Source: Nocardia donostiensis (lineage in GTDB: Bacteria; Actinomycetota; Actinomycetes; Mycobacteriales; Mycobacteriaceae). Taken from it: a stretch of 63,022 bases of DNA. Below, one piece after another: positions 27,188 to 35,694 of the stretch. A program made the position numbers and the translations under genes. Position 1 is the stretch's first letter. Every line of letters begins with the position of its first letter. The notes beneath the pieces are model-generated. The model was not told the origin of the DNA and did not search any database. It saw only the letters and a list, made by a program, of their open reading frames with translations. The stretch lies in contig NZ_MUKP01000033.1 in the NCBI RefSeq assembly GCF_002081715.1, positions 1 through 63,022 on the forward strand. The letters run 5' to 3'.

Positions 27188-27735
27188 GAATCCTGCTCTC
27201 TTTCTGCTGTTGTGGTGCCTCCGCCACCCGAGGTGCGGTGACACCCGTTCCTGTCAACGAGATGCCCACGGTCGATACCCGATACCCGACCTCCGGGCAC
27301 GACCGACAGCTCTACAACGATCTGGTCACAGATGTGCTTCGCTGGACGATATTCGACCGCCCCGAGGCTTAGCAAGCCTAAGTGCGGCCGAGGTTCTTTC
27401 GGTAACCGAAATCCGCTCGAACACCAACTGTGATCGTGCGGTGACCCTACCGCGTCCGCTCGTTGATGTCGCGCTGGGTTCGCATTATTTGTTCGTTATC
27501 CTAATTTCGCCAGTTCGGCGCCGCTCGGGCAGAGATCGGCACCCGCATGACGGCGGCGGATCGTCTCCGGTTCCCTCGATGACCCGGCATCGCACGTTTT
27601 CAAGATCTTCTTTTGCCGGAAATGCGGAAAGTACCGATCGGTAGCACTCACCACCGCTCATGCCATGCGGACACAACGGCCCACCGGACGCGGCCCGGCG
27701 CATCCAGCGGAGCCGAATTCCGGTGAGCGGGACAG
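27188..27735. other. Long fbp upstream region
   Basis: The 548 bases between two mycolyltransferase genes hold no convincing coding frame and include AT-richer stretches (for example ATTATTTGTTCGTTATCC near 27483). The length and the two inverted repeats at 27365-27411 suggest a regulated promoter for the gene starting at 27187. Confidence 0.5.
27365..27411. promoter_or_regulatory. Pair of inverted repeats upstream of fbp
   Basis: AGGCTT-AGC-AAGCCT (27365-27379) and TTTCGGT-A-ACCGAAA (27397-27411) are both perfect inverted repeats, 17 bases apart, about 180-225 bases upstream of the fbp start. They look like binding sites for dimeric regulators. The first is only loosely similar to a DtxR/IdeR box, so no regulator is named. 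Confidence 0.45.
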
Positions 27736-28761
27736 CTAACCGATATGGGCGGACAAATCAGGAACCATCCGATACGCCTCTTCCTGCCAGTAGGTCCAGG
27801 CATGGATGCCGACGGCCGGGAACGAGTACACGACGTTCTGCGCGCCAAGCGTCATCATGCGCACCTGGAAGGCTCTGGTATTCGCCAGGGCGAGCGTTTC
27901 CAAAGCCATACCGTTGACGGTATTGCCGCTGAAACCGTCGGCCGGGCCGGGCAGTCCACTGCCCGCGGAAATCCACAGGCGGGTGTTGTTGTCACGCAAC
28001 CGGGGTGCGAATACGAACGGGTCCATCCGCAGCCATTGCGGGCTCCACGGCGGCGCCATGGAGTCCACGTTGTAACCGCCGGCTTCGATCATGCCGAGGC
28101 GGATCGCTTCGCGCATACCGGGCGCGGAGATGTTCAGGTAGCCAGAATAGGAGCCGGCGAAGCTGAACTGGTCCGGGTGATAGGCAGCCAACATCAGTGC
28201 CGCGCTGCCGCCCATCGACAATCCGAACGCGCCGTTGCGATACGGACTGAAACCGAGCCGATCACGCAGCGCCCAGCGCAGATTCTGGGTGAGGAACGTT
28301 TCCCACGTGTAGCGGTAGCTCTTACCCGGTCCGCCGGAGAACACGTTCAGCGCGCCCGAGTTCGAGGTGGAGCCGGTCGGCGGGATGCCGAAGAACGAAC
28401 TCGGCGCAGCCCAGTCCACATAGAAGCTGGACATACCGCCGACCGGCATGACGACGTTGATGTTCCAGTCGGTCAACACCTGGGCGATATTGGTTTCCAT
28501 CTCCCAGCCGTTATGCGTCTCAGGGGCGCGCATCCCGTCGAGGGCGTAGACGACGCGGTTGGTGTTGCCGTCCCTGGCGCGGAAGATACGCGATCTGATC
28601 GGCCCCATATCGGAGTCGACCCAGAAGTCGAACCCGGCGCCCGAGATCGATACCCCGAGCGGGATGAGCATGGCTACGGCGATCCCCAGCACCCACCGCT
28701 TCGCCCAGTTACCTGATCGCCTCGTTGTGCCGTGCCTGAACGGTCTCCACGCACTTAGCAT
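27736..28761 (-). CDS. Mycolyltransferase paralogue
   Basis: This 341-residue antigen-85-type protein starts at ATG 28761 (AAAGG upstream), so that a signal or anchor segment at about 22-42 follows a basic N-terminus. The triad residues are Ser182 (GLSMGGS), Glu288 and His320, but the His motif is GIHAWTYW in place of the usual GTHSW. A loop of about 25 residues between the PVGGMSSFYVDW block and the YTWETFLTQN block is longer than in the 26153-27187 enzyme. It is much closer to the 29019-30107 gene than to the other two, so these two are probably a lineage-specific duplication. Activity on trehalose mycolates is inferred. Confidence 0.92.
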   Translation of the reverse strand: MLSAWRPFRHGTTRRSGNWAKRWVLGIAVAMLIPLGVSISGAGFDFWVDSDMGPIRSRIFRARDGNTNRVVYALDGMRAPETHNGWEMETNIAQVLTDWNINVVMPVGGMSSFYVDWAAPSSFFGIPPTGSTSNSGALNVFSGGPGKSYRYTWETFLTQNLRWALRDRLGFSPYRNGAFGLSMGGSAALMLAAYHPDQFSFAGSYSGYLNISAPGMREAIRLGMIEAGGYNVDSMAPPWSPQWLRMDPFVFAPRLRDNNTRLWISAGSGLPGPADGFSGNTVNGMALETLALANTRAFQVRMMTLGAQNVVYSFPAVGIHAWTYWQEEAYRMVPDLSAHIG

Positions 28762-28994
28762 TCGACTAGACCTTTCGCCTGGACAGCAGGTCAGCAAACC
28801 AACAGCAACGCTACCGTCCCCCGCATGGGACTCTCGGGAAGCGGCGCGGATCACGTGTCGAGATCGCCGTTACCTGGCGCAGATGCTTGGTGTATCGATC
28901 AACTACGAGCACCTCTATGTTGCGGGAAAGTGACCCAACCCACAACTACCGAGGCCGATCGGTATGCGCATTCGTTGCCGGAGCCACCCGGGAG

Positions 28995-29009
28995 TGCCCG
29001 AACCGGGCA
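28995..29009 (-). terminator. Short hairpin after a mycolyltransferase gene
   Basis: TGCCCG (28995-29000) pairs with CGGGCA (29004-29009) around a 3-base loop, 10 bases past the stop of the gene at 29019. There is no U-rich tail, so its role as a terminator is uncertain. Confidence 0.4.
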
Positions 29010-29018
29010 AGGCGGGTT

Positions 29019-30107
29019 TCAGCCGATATGGGCCGACAGGTCCGGGATCATCCGGTAGACCTCTTCGGTCCAGTACCGCCAGTTGTGCACGCCGACCGCG
29101 GGGAAGGAATATGTAGCGTTGTGCGCCCCGAGCGTCATCATCCGCACCTGGAAAGCTCGCGAGTTGGCCAGCGCCAGCGCTTCCAGTCCCATCGCGTTGA
29201 CGGTGTGCATGTTCAGACCGTCGCCGTTACCCGGCAAGCCGCTGCCCGCAGCGATCCACAGCCGGGTGCCGTTGTCGCGCAACTGGGGTGCGAAGACGAA
29301 CGGGTCCATCCGCAGCCACTGCGGGCCCCACGGCGGCGCCATGGCGTCGATGTTGTAGCCACCGGCGTCCAGCATCGCCAAGCGCAAAGCTTCCCGCATA
29401 CCCGGTGCGGAGACGTTCAGATAACCCGAATACGAAGCCGCATACCGGAACTGATCGGGATGGTAGGCGGCCAGGGTCAGCGCGGCACTGCCACCCATGG
29501 ACAGGCCGAACACACCGTTGCCGTTCGGGTTGAAGCCGAGCCGATCACGCAGCGCCCAGCGCAGATTCTGGGTCAGGAACGTCTCCCACTTGTAGGTGTT
29601 CGACTTGCCGAGCCCGGCCGCCGAGCCGGAAGCGAGCCCGGACCCGGACGCTGAACCCGAAGATGCGGAACCTGATGCGCCGCTCGCACTGCCGGAGCTG
29701 CCAAGGCCGAAGAAGTTGCTCGGCCCGTTCCAGTCGGCATAGAAGCTGGATGCGCCACCGACCGGCATGACGACATTGATATTCCATTTGGTCAGCTCAC
29801 GCGCGACATCGGTTTCGATTTCCCAGCCGTTCAGGTCGTTTCGCGCCCGCATTCCGTCCAGGGCGTAGACCACCCGGCGGGTGTTGCCGTCGGCGGCACG
29901 GAAGATCCGGGATTTGATCGGCCCCATCTCCGAATCGACCCAGAAGTCGAAACCGCTGGGGTCGAAGGCTGCTGATGCCGGCGCAGCCGGTCCCGCCACC
30001 GATGCCGCGAGCGGCAACGCAACGGCCAGCGATAGCAGTGCACAACGTCGTATCCAGGTCCCGATTCCGCGCCGTCCCGGGCGCCCCCGCCCGATTACGC
30101 CTCGCAT
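29019..30107 (-). CDS. Mycolyltransferase paralogue with Gly/Ser/Ala loop
   Basis: This 362-residue secreted mycolyltransferase starts at ATG 30107 with AAAGG upstream; the signal peptide (about 20-46) should be cut after APASA. Triad: Ser203 (GLSMGGS), Glu309, His341 in a variant GVHNWRYW motif. Between residues 136 and 168 lies a low-complexity loop made almost only of Gly, Ser and Ala (GSASGASGSASSGSASG), where the neighbouring paralogue has a different Gly/Ser-rich stretch. The loop falls near the lid over the active site in antigen 85 structures, so it may alter acyl or acceptor choice. The start lies 192 bases downstream (on the minus strand) of the aftB stop. Confidence 0.93.
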   Translation of the reverse strand: MRGVIGRGRPGRRGIGTWIRRCALLSLAVALPLAASVAGPAAPASAAFDPSGFDFWVDSEMGPIKSRIFRAADGNTRRVVYALDGMRARNDLNGWEIETDVARELTKWNINVVMPVGGASSFYADWNGPSNFFGLGSSGSASGASGSASSGSASGSGLASGSAAGLGKSNTYKWETFLTQNLRWALRDRLGFNPNGNGVFGLSMGGSAALTLAAYHPDQFRYAASYSGYLNVSAPGMREALRLAMLDAGGYNIDAMAPPWGPQWLRMDPFVFAPQLRDNGTRLWIAAGSGLPGNGDGLNMHTVNAMGLEALALANSRAFQVRMMTLGAHNATYSFPAVGVHNWRYWTEEVYRMIPDLSAHIG

Positions 30108-30299
30108 ATGTTTTCGGCCTTTCGTCCAGCGGCCCCTGGCCGCACTGCGTCGACCCGCCCGGGTGCGCACTGACCGGTCAGCCGGGCTGGATGGGATACC
30201 ACCGCAGCCTAACCCGCGAACGAGAGGCTGCGTTATCTCATCGAGACGAAGTCGCACACAATTTCCCGGGACGCATACGCCGGGATCGGTACCGCCTGA

Positions 30300-32285
30300 T
30301 CAGCGCGGCGGCTCCGGGAACGGATCGACCAAACCACAACGCTGGATTTCGTATTTGGGAACCCGATCGATGCGGTAGGAAGCGAACCGCAGCGCATTGC
30401 GCAGGTTGTGCTTGAACCGATCCCAGTCCAGTGGGTCACGGTAGGACAGCAGCAGGGCCTGAGTGTCCGGGCAGGACATGGCGGTACGGGCCTGGGTGAC
30501 CCACTTCTCGTCCATATACCAGGGCATCCACGGTTTGCGGTCCACCATGCCGGTATCCACGATCACCCAGTCCGGGTACAGACTCTTGTCATGGCCGATC
30601 CGGCCGTCGGTGAGCCGATCGGTGTGGGCGGCAAGCGGATACGCCAGGCCCATCGGATCGAGGACGCGCACATCCAGCGGAACATTCATGCTGGTCATGC
30701 CAAGGTTCAGGAAGTAGACGGTATGTCCCACACCGCCTTCGGGAATCGGAAGCGGCGGCGGAGCCACATACCAGAACATGAACGAGGGCGAGTTCAGCAG
30801 CAAACCGCCGTTCGGGTTGTCCCGGATGGCCTCGACCATGGGGCGTATCCGCGCGTAGTCCAGGTAGTGCTCGGCCAGAATGGGGTGATCGTGACCGGTA
30901 TTGAGCACATAGTAGATGCGTTCGTCGACAATGCCGGACGCGTTGATCTTGGTGCCGGTTTTGATCGCGGTGGTGCCCGCGGCGCACAGCGCCCACACCG
31001 CCGTGCCGCCCAACGCCAGCACCAGCACCACGAACGACAGCCCCGCACGGCGTACCGCGGCGAAACTCCACCCGCCCTCACGCAGCTTCCGCAGCTGCGG
31101 CAACCGGATCGGCACAACCGCGACCGGTAGCAGCAGCAGGAACAACTGCGGCAGCAGCATGCGTCCATGCATGAAGTCGCCGCCGACACGCAGCGCGTAC
31201 ACGGTGAGCAGCAGACCGGAACCGAGCATGAGCGCGACCACCGCACCCGGCGTGCGCAGCCGGTCGCGCACACGGTGCACCGACCAGCCCTGCTTCGGCT
31301 CGGTCGCAGTAGGGGCCTGCCTGCCTACCCGTGCCGCGGCGATTCCGGCGACCAGCAGCACCAGCAGCGGAACCCACAGGAAGTAGGGACCGACCAGATC
31401 CCACAGGTAGATGAAGCCCTGCCCCCACTTCGCACCGCCCGCATCCTTGGCGACAGCGGTATTCGGGTAGGGCAGCCCGTAGTAACCCATCCGCCACACC
31501 TGGTACATCAACGGAACCAGGCCGGCGACGGCCACGATCAGCACGCGCAGCGCCACCGGACCGAACCGGAACGCAGGCATCGGCGAGCAGAAGATCAGCA
31601 GCAGCGCCAGCCCGCCGACCACCGTCATCTCCGGCCGGATCAGCGGCGCAAGCCCGGCGAGGAAAACCAGCCCGAACAGCGCACCGAGACGCACTCGCTC
31701 GGCCCGACTCCAGCGGATCAGCAGCCACCACAGCAGCCCGATCCAGCAGATGACCAGGCAGTTCTCCAAACCGGAAGTGACGTAGTCACGAGCGGGAGGC
31801 ACCGCAATATAGGCGATCACCCCCGCGGGCAGCAGCAACGCCGACGAGGTGCCGCCCCACAGTTTGCCCGTGCCGAGCATGGCGAACATCACCGCCGCCA
31901 CCGACAGGGACAGCGCGACGGTGAGCACCACGTATTCGAGCCGGGCCTGGGAAACCCAGCTGAAAAACCAGACGGTATAGGTCCAGGCCGTGCTGGTGTT
32001 GGTCTCCACGCGCTCGCCCGCATTGAACACCGGACCGTTGCCCGCCAGCAGATTGCGGACGGTGCGCAATACGATCAGGCCGTCGTCGGCGATCCAGCGG
32101 CGTTGCCAGCCGCCCCAGGCGAACAGGCCGACCGCGAGCACGATCCCACCGACGAATGCGGTGCGGGATAGTCGCGCGAAACGCGTGAGCGGGCGCGCTT
32201 GCTCGTCGCCACGGCGCCCGTCCGCGTATTCGGTTCGCTCCGCTCCCGCTACCAGCGTCTCGTCAGGTGAGATAGACAGCGACAC
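30300..32285 (-). CDS. aftB: Terminal beta-(1,2)-arabinofuranosyltransferase AftB
   Basis: AftB adds the terminal beta-(1,2)-linked arabinofuranose residues to arabinan from decaprenyl-phosphoryl-arabinose, capping the chains to which mycolates attach. The protein has 661 residues: a cytoplasmic N-terminus of about 40, about ten spans, and a C-terminal periplasmic domain from about residue 430. The GT-C catalytic pair is Asp67-Asp68 in RRWIADDGLIVLRT, just after the first span, followed by NAGERVETNTSTAWTY. The GTG start at 32285 lies 23 bases inside the end of ubiA, which indicates translational coupling. Order and family match Rv3805c. Confidence 0.95.
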   Translation of the reverse strand: MSLSISPDETLVAGAERTEYADGRRGDEQARPLTRFARLSRTAFVGGIVLAVGLFAWGGWQRRWIADDGLIVLRTVRNLLAGNGPVFNAGERVETNTSTAWTYTVWFFSWVSQARLEYVVLTVALSLSVAAVMFAMLGTGKLWGGTSSALLLPAGVIAYIAVPPARDYVTSGLENCLVICWIGLLWWLLIRWSRAERVRLGALFGLVFLAGLAPLIRPEMTVVGGLALLLIFCSPMPAFRFGPVALRVLIVAVAGLVPLMYQVWRMGYYGLPYPNTAVAKDAGGAKWGQGFIYLWDLVGPYFLWVPLLVLLVAGIAAARVGRQAPTATEPKQGWSVHRVRDRLRTPGAVVALMLGSGLLLTVYALRVGGDFMHGRMLLPQLFLLLLPVAVVPIRLPQLRKLREGGWSFAAVRRAGLSFVVLVLALGGTAVWALCAAGTTAIKTGTKINASGIVDERIYYVLNTGHDHPILAEHYLDYARIRPMVEAIRDNPNGGLLLNSPSFMFWYVAPPPLPIPEGGVGHTVYFLNLGMTSMNVPLDVRVLDPMGLAYPLAAHTDRLTDGRIGHDKSLYPDWVIVDTGMVDRKPWMPWYMDEKWVTQARTAMSCPDTQALLLSYRDPLDWDRFKHNLRNALRFASYRIDRVPKYEIQRCGLVDPFPEPPR

Positions 32286-33189
32286 CTACCGCTCCGATCC
32301 AGGCTATGGCGAGGAACTGCAGGACACGGTCCCCCAACGCGATCTCTTCCGGCTCACCGGCCTCGCCTCCATCGACGTCGACCGCGTAGCGCAGGATTGC
32401 GATAGTAAACGGAATCATCGAGATCGCGAACCACTCGGTGTCGGTCGCCCGACCCTGTTCGAAAGCCCACAGGCCGTAGAACACCACCACCGCGGTCGCC
32501 GCCAACGTCCAGATGAAACGCAGATAGGTCGGGGTGTAGTACTCGAGCGATTTGCGGATCTTGGCGCCGGTACCCAGCGCGATCTGCAGTTCCGCGTACC
32601 GCTTCCCCGCCGCCATGAACAGCGAACCGAACGCCATGATCAGCAGGAACCACTGCGACAGCGGGATATCCGCGGCCGCGCCGCCCGCCACCGCGCGCAG
32701 CAGGAAGCCCGACGACACAATACAGATATCCAGTACAGCCTGGTGTTTGAGGCCGAAGCAGTAGGCCAGCTGGATACCGATGTACACCGCCATCACCACC
32801 GCCAGCTGCCATGCGGCCAGCAGCGACGCCAGCAGCGACCCGACCAGCAGTAGCACGGCCAGCACATAGGCCAGGTTGACCGGCACGACACCCGCCGCGA
32901 TCGGGCGGTGCCGTTTGGTCGGGTGCGCCCGGTCGGCCTCGACGTCCATCGCGTCGTTGACCAGGTAGATGCCGGACGCGGCCATACAGAAGACGACGAA
33001 GGCGATACCGACATGGGCAAGTACGTCGAGGTCGGTGACCGTGCCCGCGGCCAGCGGTGCGGCCAGCACCAGGACGTTCTTCACCCATTGGCGCGGCCGG
33101 ACGGCCTTGACCAGACCACCGGCCAGCGTCTTGGGCGGACCCTTGACGACGGCGTCGGCCAGATCAGCGCCGGTCGGCTCTTCACTCAT
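32263..33189 (-). CDS. ubiA: Decaprenyl-phosphate phosphoribosyltransferase (UbiA/DppR)
   Basis: This UbiA-superfamily membrane enzyme joins decaprenyl phosphate to phosphoribosyl pyrophosphate, the first committed step to decaprenyl-phosphoryl-arabinose. The ATG at 33189 (308 residues) is chosen because the protein then begins MSEEP like its mycobacterial relative and overlaps the PAP2 gene by 8 bases; a GTG in frame at 33222 is an alternative. Motifs: RPRQWVKN (about 31-38), the Mg-binding NDxxDxxxD at 78-86, HPTKRHRPIAAGVVP, YCFGLKHQAVLDI and the C-terminal FTIAILRYAVDVDGG. It supplies donor for the Emb and Aft enzymes encoded beside it. Confidence 0.96.
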   Translation of the reverse strand: MSEEPTGADLADAVVKGPPKTLAGGLVKAVRPRQWVKNVLVLAAPLAAGTVTDLDVLAHVGIAFVVFCMAASGIYLVNDAMDVEADRAHPTKRHRPIAAGVVPVNLAYVLAVLLLVGSLLASLLAAWQLAVVMAVYIGIQLAYCFGLKHQAVLDICIVSSGFLLRAVAGGAAADIPLSQWFLLIMAFGSLFMAAGKRYAELQIALGTGAKIRKSLEYYTPTYLRFIWTLAATAVVVFYGLWAFEQGRATDTEWFAISMIPFTIAILRYAVDVDGGEAGEPEEIALGDRVLQFLAIAWIGAVGVAVYLT

Positions 33190-33763
33190 AACGGGCAGCG
33201 CCTTTTCTTCTTGTGCGGTCACTGTCGAGTCTCTTTTCGGCGGCGAGCAGGGCAGCGGCAGATGCGGCACCGAGCGCGGAACCGGCGAGCACATCGGATG
33301 GATAGTGCACCCCGAGCACGACTCTGGAGAGCAACATCGGTGGTACGAGCACCGCAGGCAAGGGTAGCCCGGTCAATCTGCCGAGCAACACGGCCGCCGC
33401 CGTCGTGGACGTCGCATGCGACGACGGGAAGCTGAGTTTGCTCGGTGTCGATACGTTGACCTGGACCGATGGATCGTGTGGGCGGGGACGCCGGACGATC
33501 CGCTTGATCACGATCGAGGCCGCGTGTGCCCCGAGGGCACCGACCGCGACACCGGCCCACTGCCTGCGCCGCGGTTTGTCGGCCAGCGCGCCGACAGCGG
33601 CGATCCCGACCCAGCCGAGCGCGTGCTCGCCGAAATGCGACATGCCGCGCGCAGCGGACACAACGGCGGGCGTGGCGATCGCCTCTTGCACCTTGGTGAT
33701 GGCCGCGACTTCCGGCGGCCGGTTACTACCTGGCCCGCGCAGGCTCGGATTCACCGCGTTCAC
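33182..33763 (-). CDS. PAP2-type polyprenyl phosphate phosphatase (Rv3807c-like)
   Basis: This 193-residue membrane phosphatase carries all three PAP2 signature blocks: KRIVRRPRP (about 86-94), PSSHA (about 113-117) and SRVVLGVHYPSDVLAG (about 145-160). Rv3807c is proposed to remove the 5-phosphate from decaprenyl-phosphoryl-5-phosphoribose made by UbiA, and the gene order supports that. The GTG start overlaps the glfT2 stop (GTGA) and its own end overlaps ubiA by 8 bases, so three proteins are coupled in one message. Confidence 0.93.
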   Translation of the reverse strand: MNAVNPSLRGPGSNRPPEVAAITKVQEAIATPAVVSAARGMSHFGEHALGWVGIAAVGALADKPRRRQWAGVAVGALGAHAASIVIKRIVRRPRPHDPSVQVNVSTPSKLSFPSSHATSTTAAAVLLGRLTGLPLPAVLVPPMLLSRVVLGVHYPSDVLAGSALGAASAAALLAAEKRLDSDRTRRKGAARYE

Positions 33764-35694
33764 CGGTCGGACTCCTCGAGGTCAGTGATACCGAACACCT
33801 TTTCCCAGGCGGCGGTGCTGGTCAGCTGCGGATGCGCGGCCCGGTAGCGCTGCTGCATCTCCGGGAAACGGGCGGCGAGCTCCTTACGCAACCGCATCGC
33901 CTCCTTGAACAGCCCGTAGGCCTGGCGCGGATCGCGTTTGCGGTAGACCACGCCGCGCCCGTCGGCGGTGGTGACGGTGACCCCGTCGACCTGCGACAGC
34001 AGGAACCAGCGCGCGTCCAGCGTGGGCACATTCAACTGCGGACGCTCATGATGCTCGGCACGGGCCGGCCGCAGATTGTGCAGCACCCCCTTGCCGAGCC
34101 GCACGATCTTGGCGATCGGGTTGGCCGGTTCACCCACCGCACCGACCTCGGCGTGACTGGCCAGCGGCAGGGTGGTGGACGAGGGCAGAATCACCGCGTC
34201 TGGGTACTGTTTGCGCAGTTCGTGTACGGCGCCCAGCGCGCTGGGAAGCAGTTCGAACAGCCGTTCCGGTCCGGCGAGGAAATCGCGGATGGCCAGGTTC
34301 TGGATGGCGACCGTCGAATACTCCAGGCACAGCAAATGCTTGAGCGTCGCCTTGACCGTATTGGCGATCATCGCTCGGCCGTTGCCCGGCAGGTGCAGTG
34401 AGGCGACGACCAGCCGGTTGCGCAGATGAAAGTAGGCCTGCCAATCGATGGCGTCGTCTTTATCGCTCCAGGCCATATGCCAGACGGCCGCACCGGGCAG
34501 CGTGACGGTCGGATAACCGGCTGCGCGGGCACGCAGGCCGTATTCGGCGTCGTCCCATTTGAGGAACAGCGGCAGCGGCTGACCGAGTTCCTCGGCGATC
34601 TGCCGCGGGATCACACACGTCCACCAACCGTTGAAATCGACGTCGATACGCCGGTGCAGCAGCTTGGAATTGTCCCGGTCGCGCAGCGGGTTCTTGGCGA
34701 AATCGTGGTCGTATTCGACATTCGGCGCGGCGGTCCACATGAAGATATTGCGGTCCACCACCTCGCCCATCACATGTAGATGCGAGCGTTCCTGCAGGTT
34801 GAGCATCTGACCGCCGACCAGCACCGGCGATTTCGCGAACCGGGAGAAGGCGAGCGCGCGCAGGATCGAATCGGGTTCGACCTCGATATCGTCGTCCATG
34901 TAGACGATGTATTGGGCGTCGGTGGTTTTCAGCGCCTCGTACATCACCCGGCTGTAACCGCCGGAACCACCGAGATTCGGCTGATCGTGAATGGACAACC
35001 GATCCCCGAGCACTGCGGCCGCACCCGCGAAACCCGGCTCGTCGACCACCTTGCGGGTGCCCTGGTCGGGAATGATCACGGCCTTGATCTGCTGCAACAC
35101 CAGCGGATCCGAGCCGAGCGCACCCAGCGTTTTCACCGCATCGGCCGGCCGGTTGAACGTCGGCATACCGACCGCGATGGTGCCCTCACCCGGCGCCTCG
35201 ACCGGTGCATACCAGCCTGCTGCCACCAAGGTCACCGCGGTGTCGGTGGTGATATCGAACCAGAGCCAGCCGCCGTCCTCGAACGGGCCCAGATCGGTTT
35301 CGAACTCCACGAACACCGAGTCGGTGCCCGGCGCCACCGCGAACTCGCGTCCCTGCACATGGATCCGGGAGCCGTCGGCCTTGGAACGGTAGAGATCAAC
35401 CCGGCCGTGCCCGGCCAGCTCCAACCGCAGCACCACCGAATCGAGAACGCTCCAGCGCCGCCAGTAGCTGGCGGGCAGCGCGTTGAAGTAGGTGCAGAAC
35501 GACACCTCCGACTCCGCGCCGATCGACAGCGAGGTGCGGGTGGTGGCATGCGCCCGGCGGGCGTTGGTCGCCGACTCCTCCAGATAGAGGGTGCGCACGT
35601 CCAGGGGTTCGCCCGGCCTGGGCAGGATAATGCGTTGTAGCAGTGATGTCGCGCGGGTTTCGGTGCTCATCTCTTCCAACGATGCGGAGGTCAT
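33760..35694 (-). CDS. glfT2: Galactofuranosyltransferase GlfT2
   Basis: GlfT2 is the processive, bifunctional GT2 enzyme that builds the beta-(1,5)/(1,6) galactan from UDP-Galf on the cytoplasmic face. The protein has 644 residues. An N-terminal beta-sandwich domain (about 20-170) precedes the GT-A domain with GMPTFNRP (about 179-186), the metal-binding DDD at 267-269 in YMDDDIEV, NGWWTCVIP, and the likely general base in KWDDAEYGLRA (Asp381/Asp382). A helical C-terminal part mediates membrane and tetramer contacts in the family. The ATG overlaps the glf stop by 4 bases (ATGA). Confidence 0.97.
   Translation of the reverse strand: MTSASLEEMSTETRATSLLQRIILPRPGEPLDVRTLYLEESATNARRAHATTRTSLSIGAESEVSFCTYFNALPASYWRRWSVLDSVVLRLELAGHGRVDLYRSKADGSRIHVQGREFAVAPGTDSVFVEFETDLGPFEDGGWLWFDITTDTAVTLVAAGWYAPVEAPGEGTIAVGMPTFNRPADAVKTLGALGSDPLVLQQIKAVIIPDQGTRKVVDEPGFAGAAAVLGDRLSIHDQPNLGGSGGYSRVMYEALKTTDAQYIVYMDDDIEVEPDSILRALAFSRFAKSPVLVGGQMLNLQERSHLHVMGEVVDRNIFMWTAAPNVEYDHDFAKNPLRDRDNSKLLHRRIDVDFNGWWTCVIPRQIAEELGQPLPLFLKWDDAEYGLRARAAGYPTVTLPGAAVWHMAWSDKDDAIDWQAYFHLRNRLVVASLHLPGNGRAMIANTVKATLKHLLCLEYSTVAIQNLAIRDFLAGPERLFELLPSALGAVHELRKQYPDAVILPSSTTLPLASHAEVGAVGEPANPIAKIVRLGKGVLHNLRPARAEHHERPQLNVPTLDARWFLLSQVDGVTVTTADGRGVVYRKRDPRQAYGLFKEAMRLRKELAARFPEMQQRYRAAHPQLTSTAAWEKVFGITDLEESDR

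Noticed and set aside
27365..27379. IdeR/DtxR iron box upstream of fbp
   Set aside because: Only about 12 of 19 positions fit the consensus, so the dyad is reported without a named regulator.
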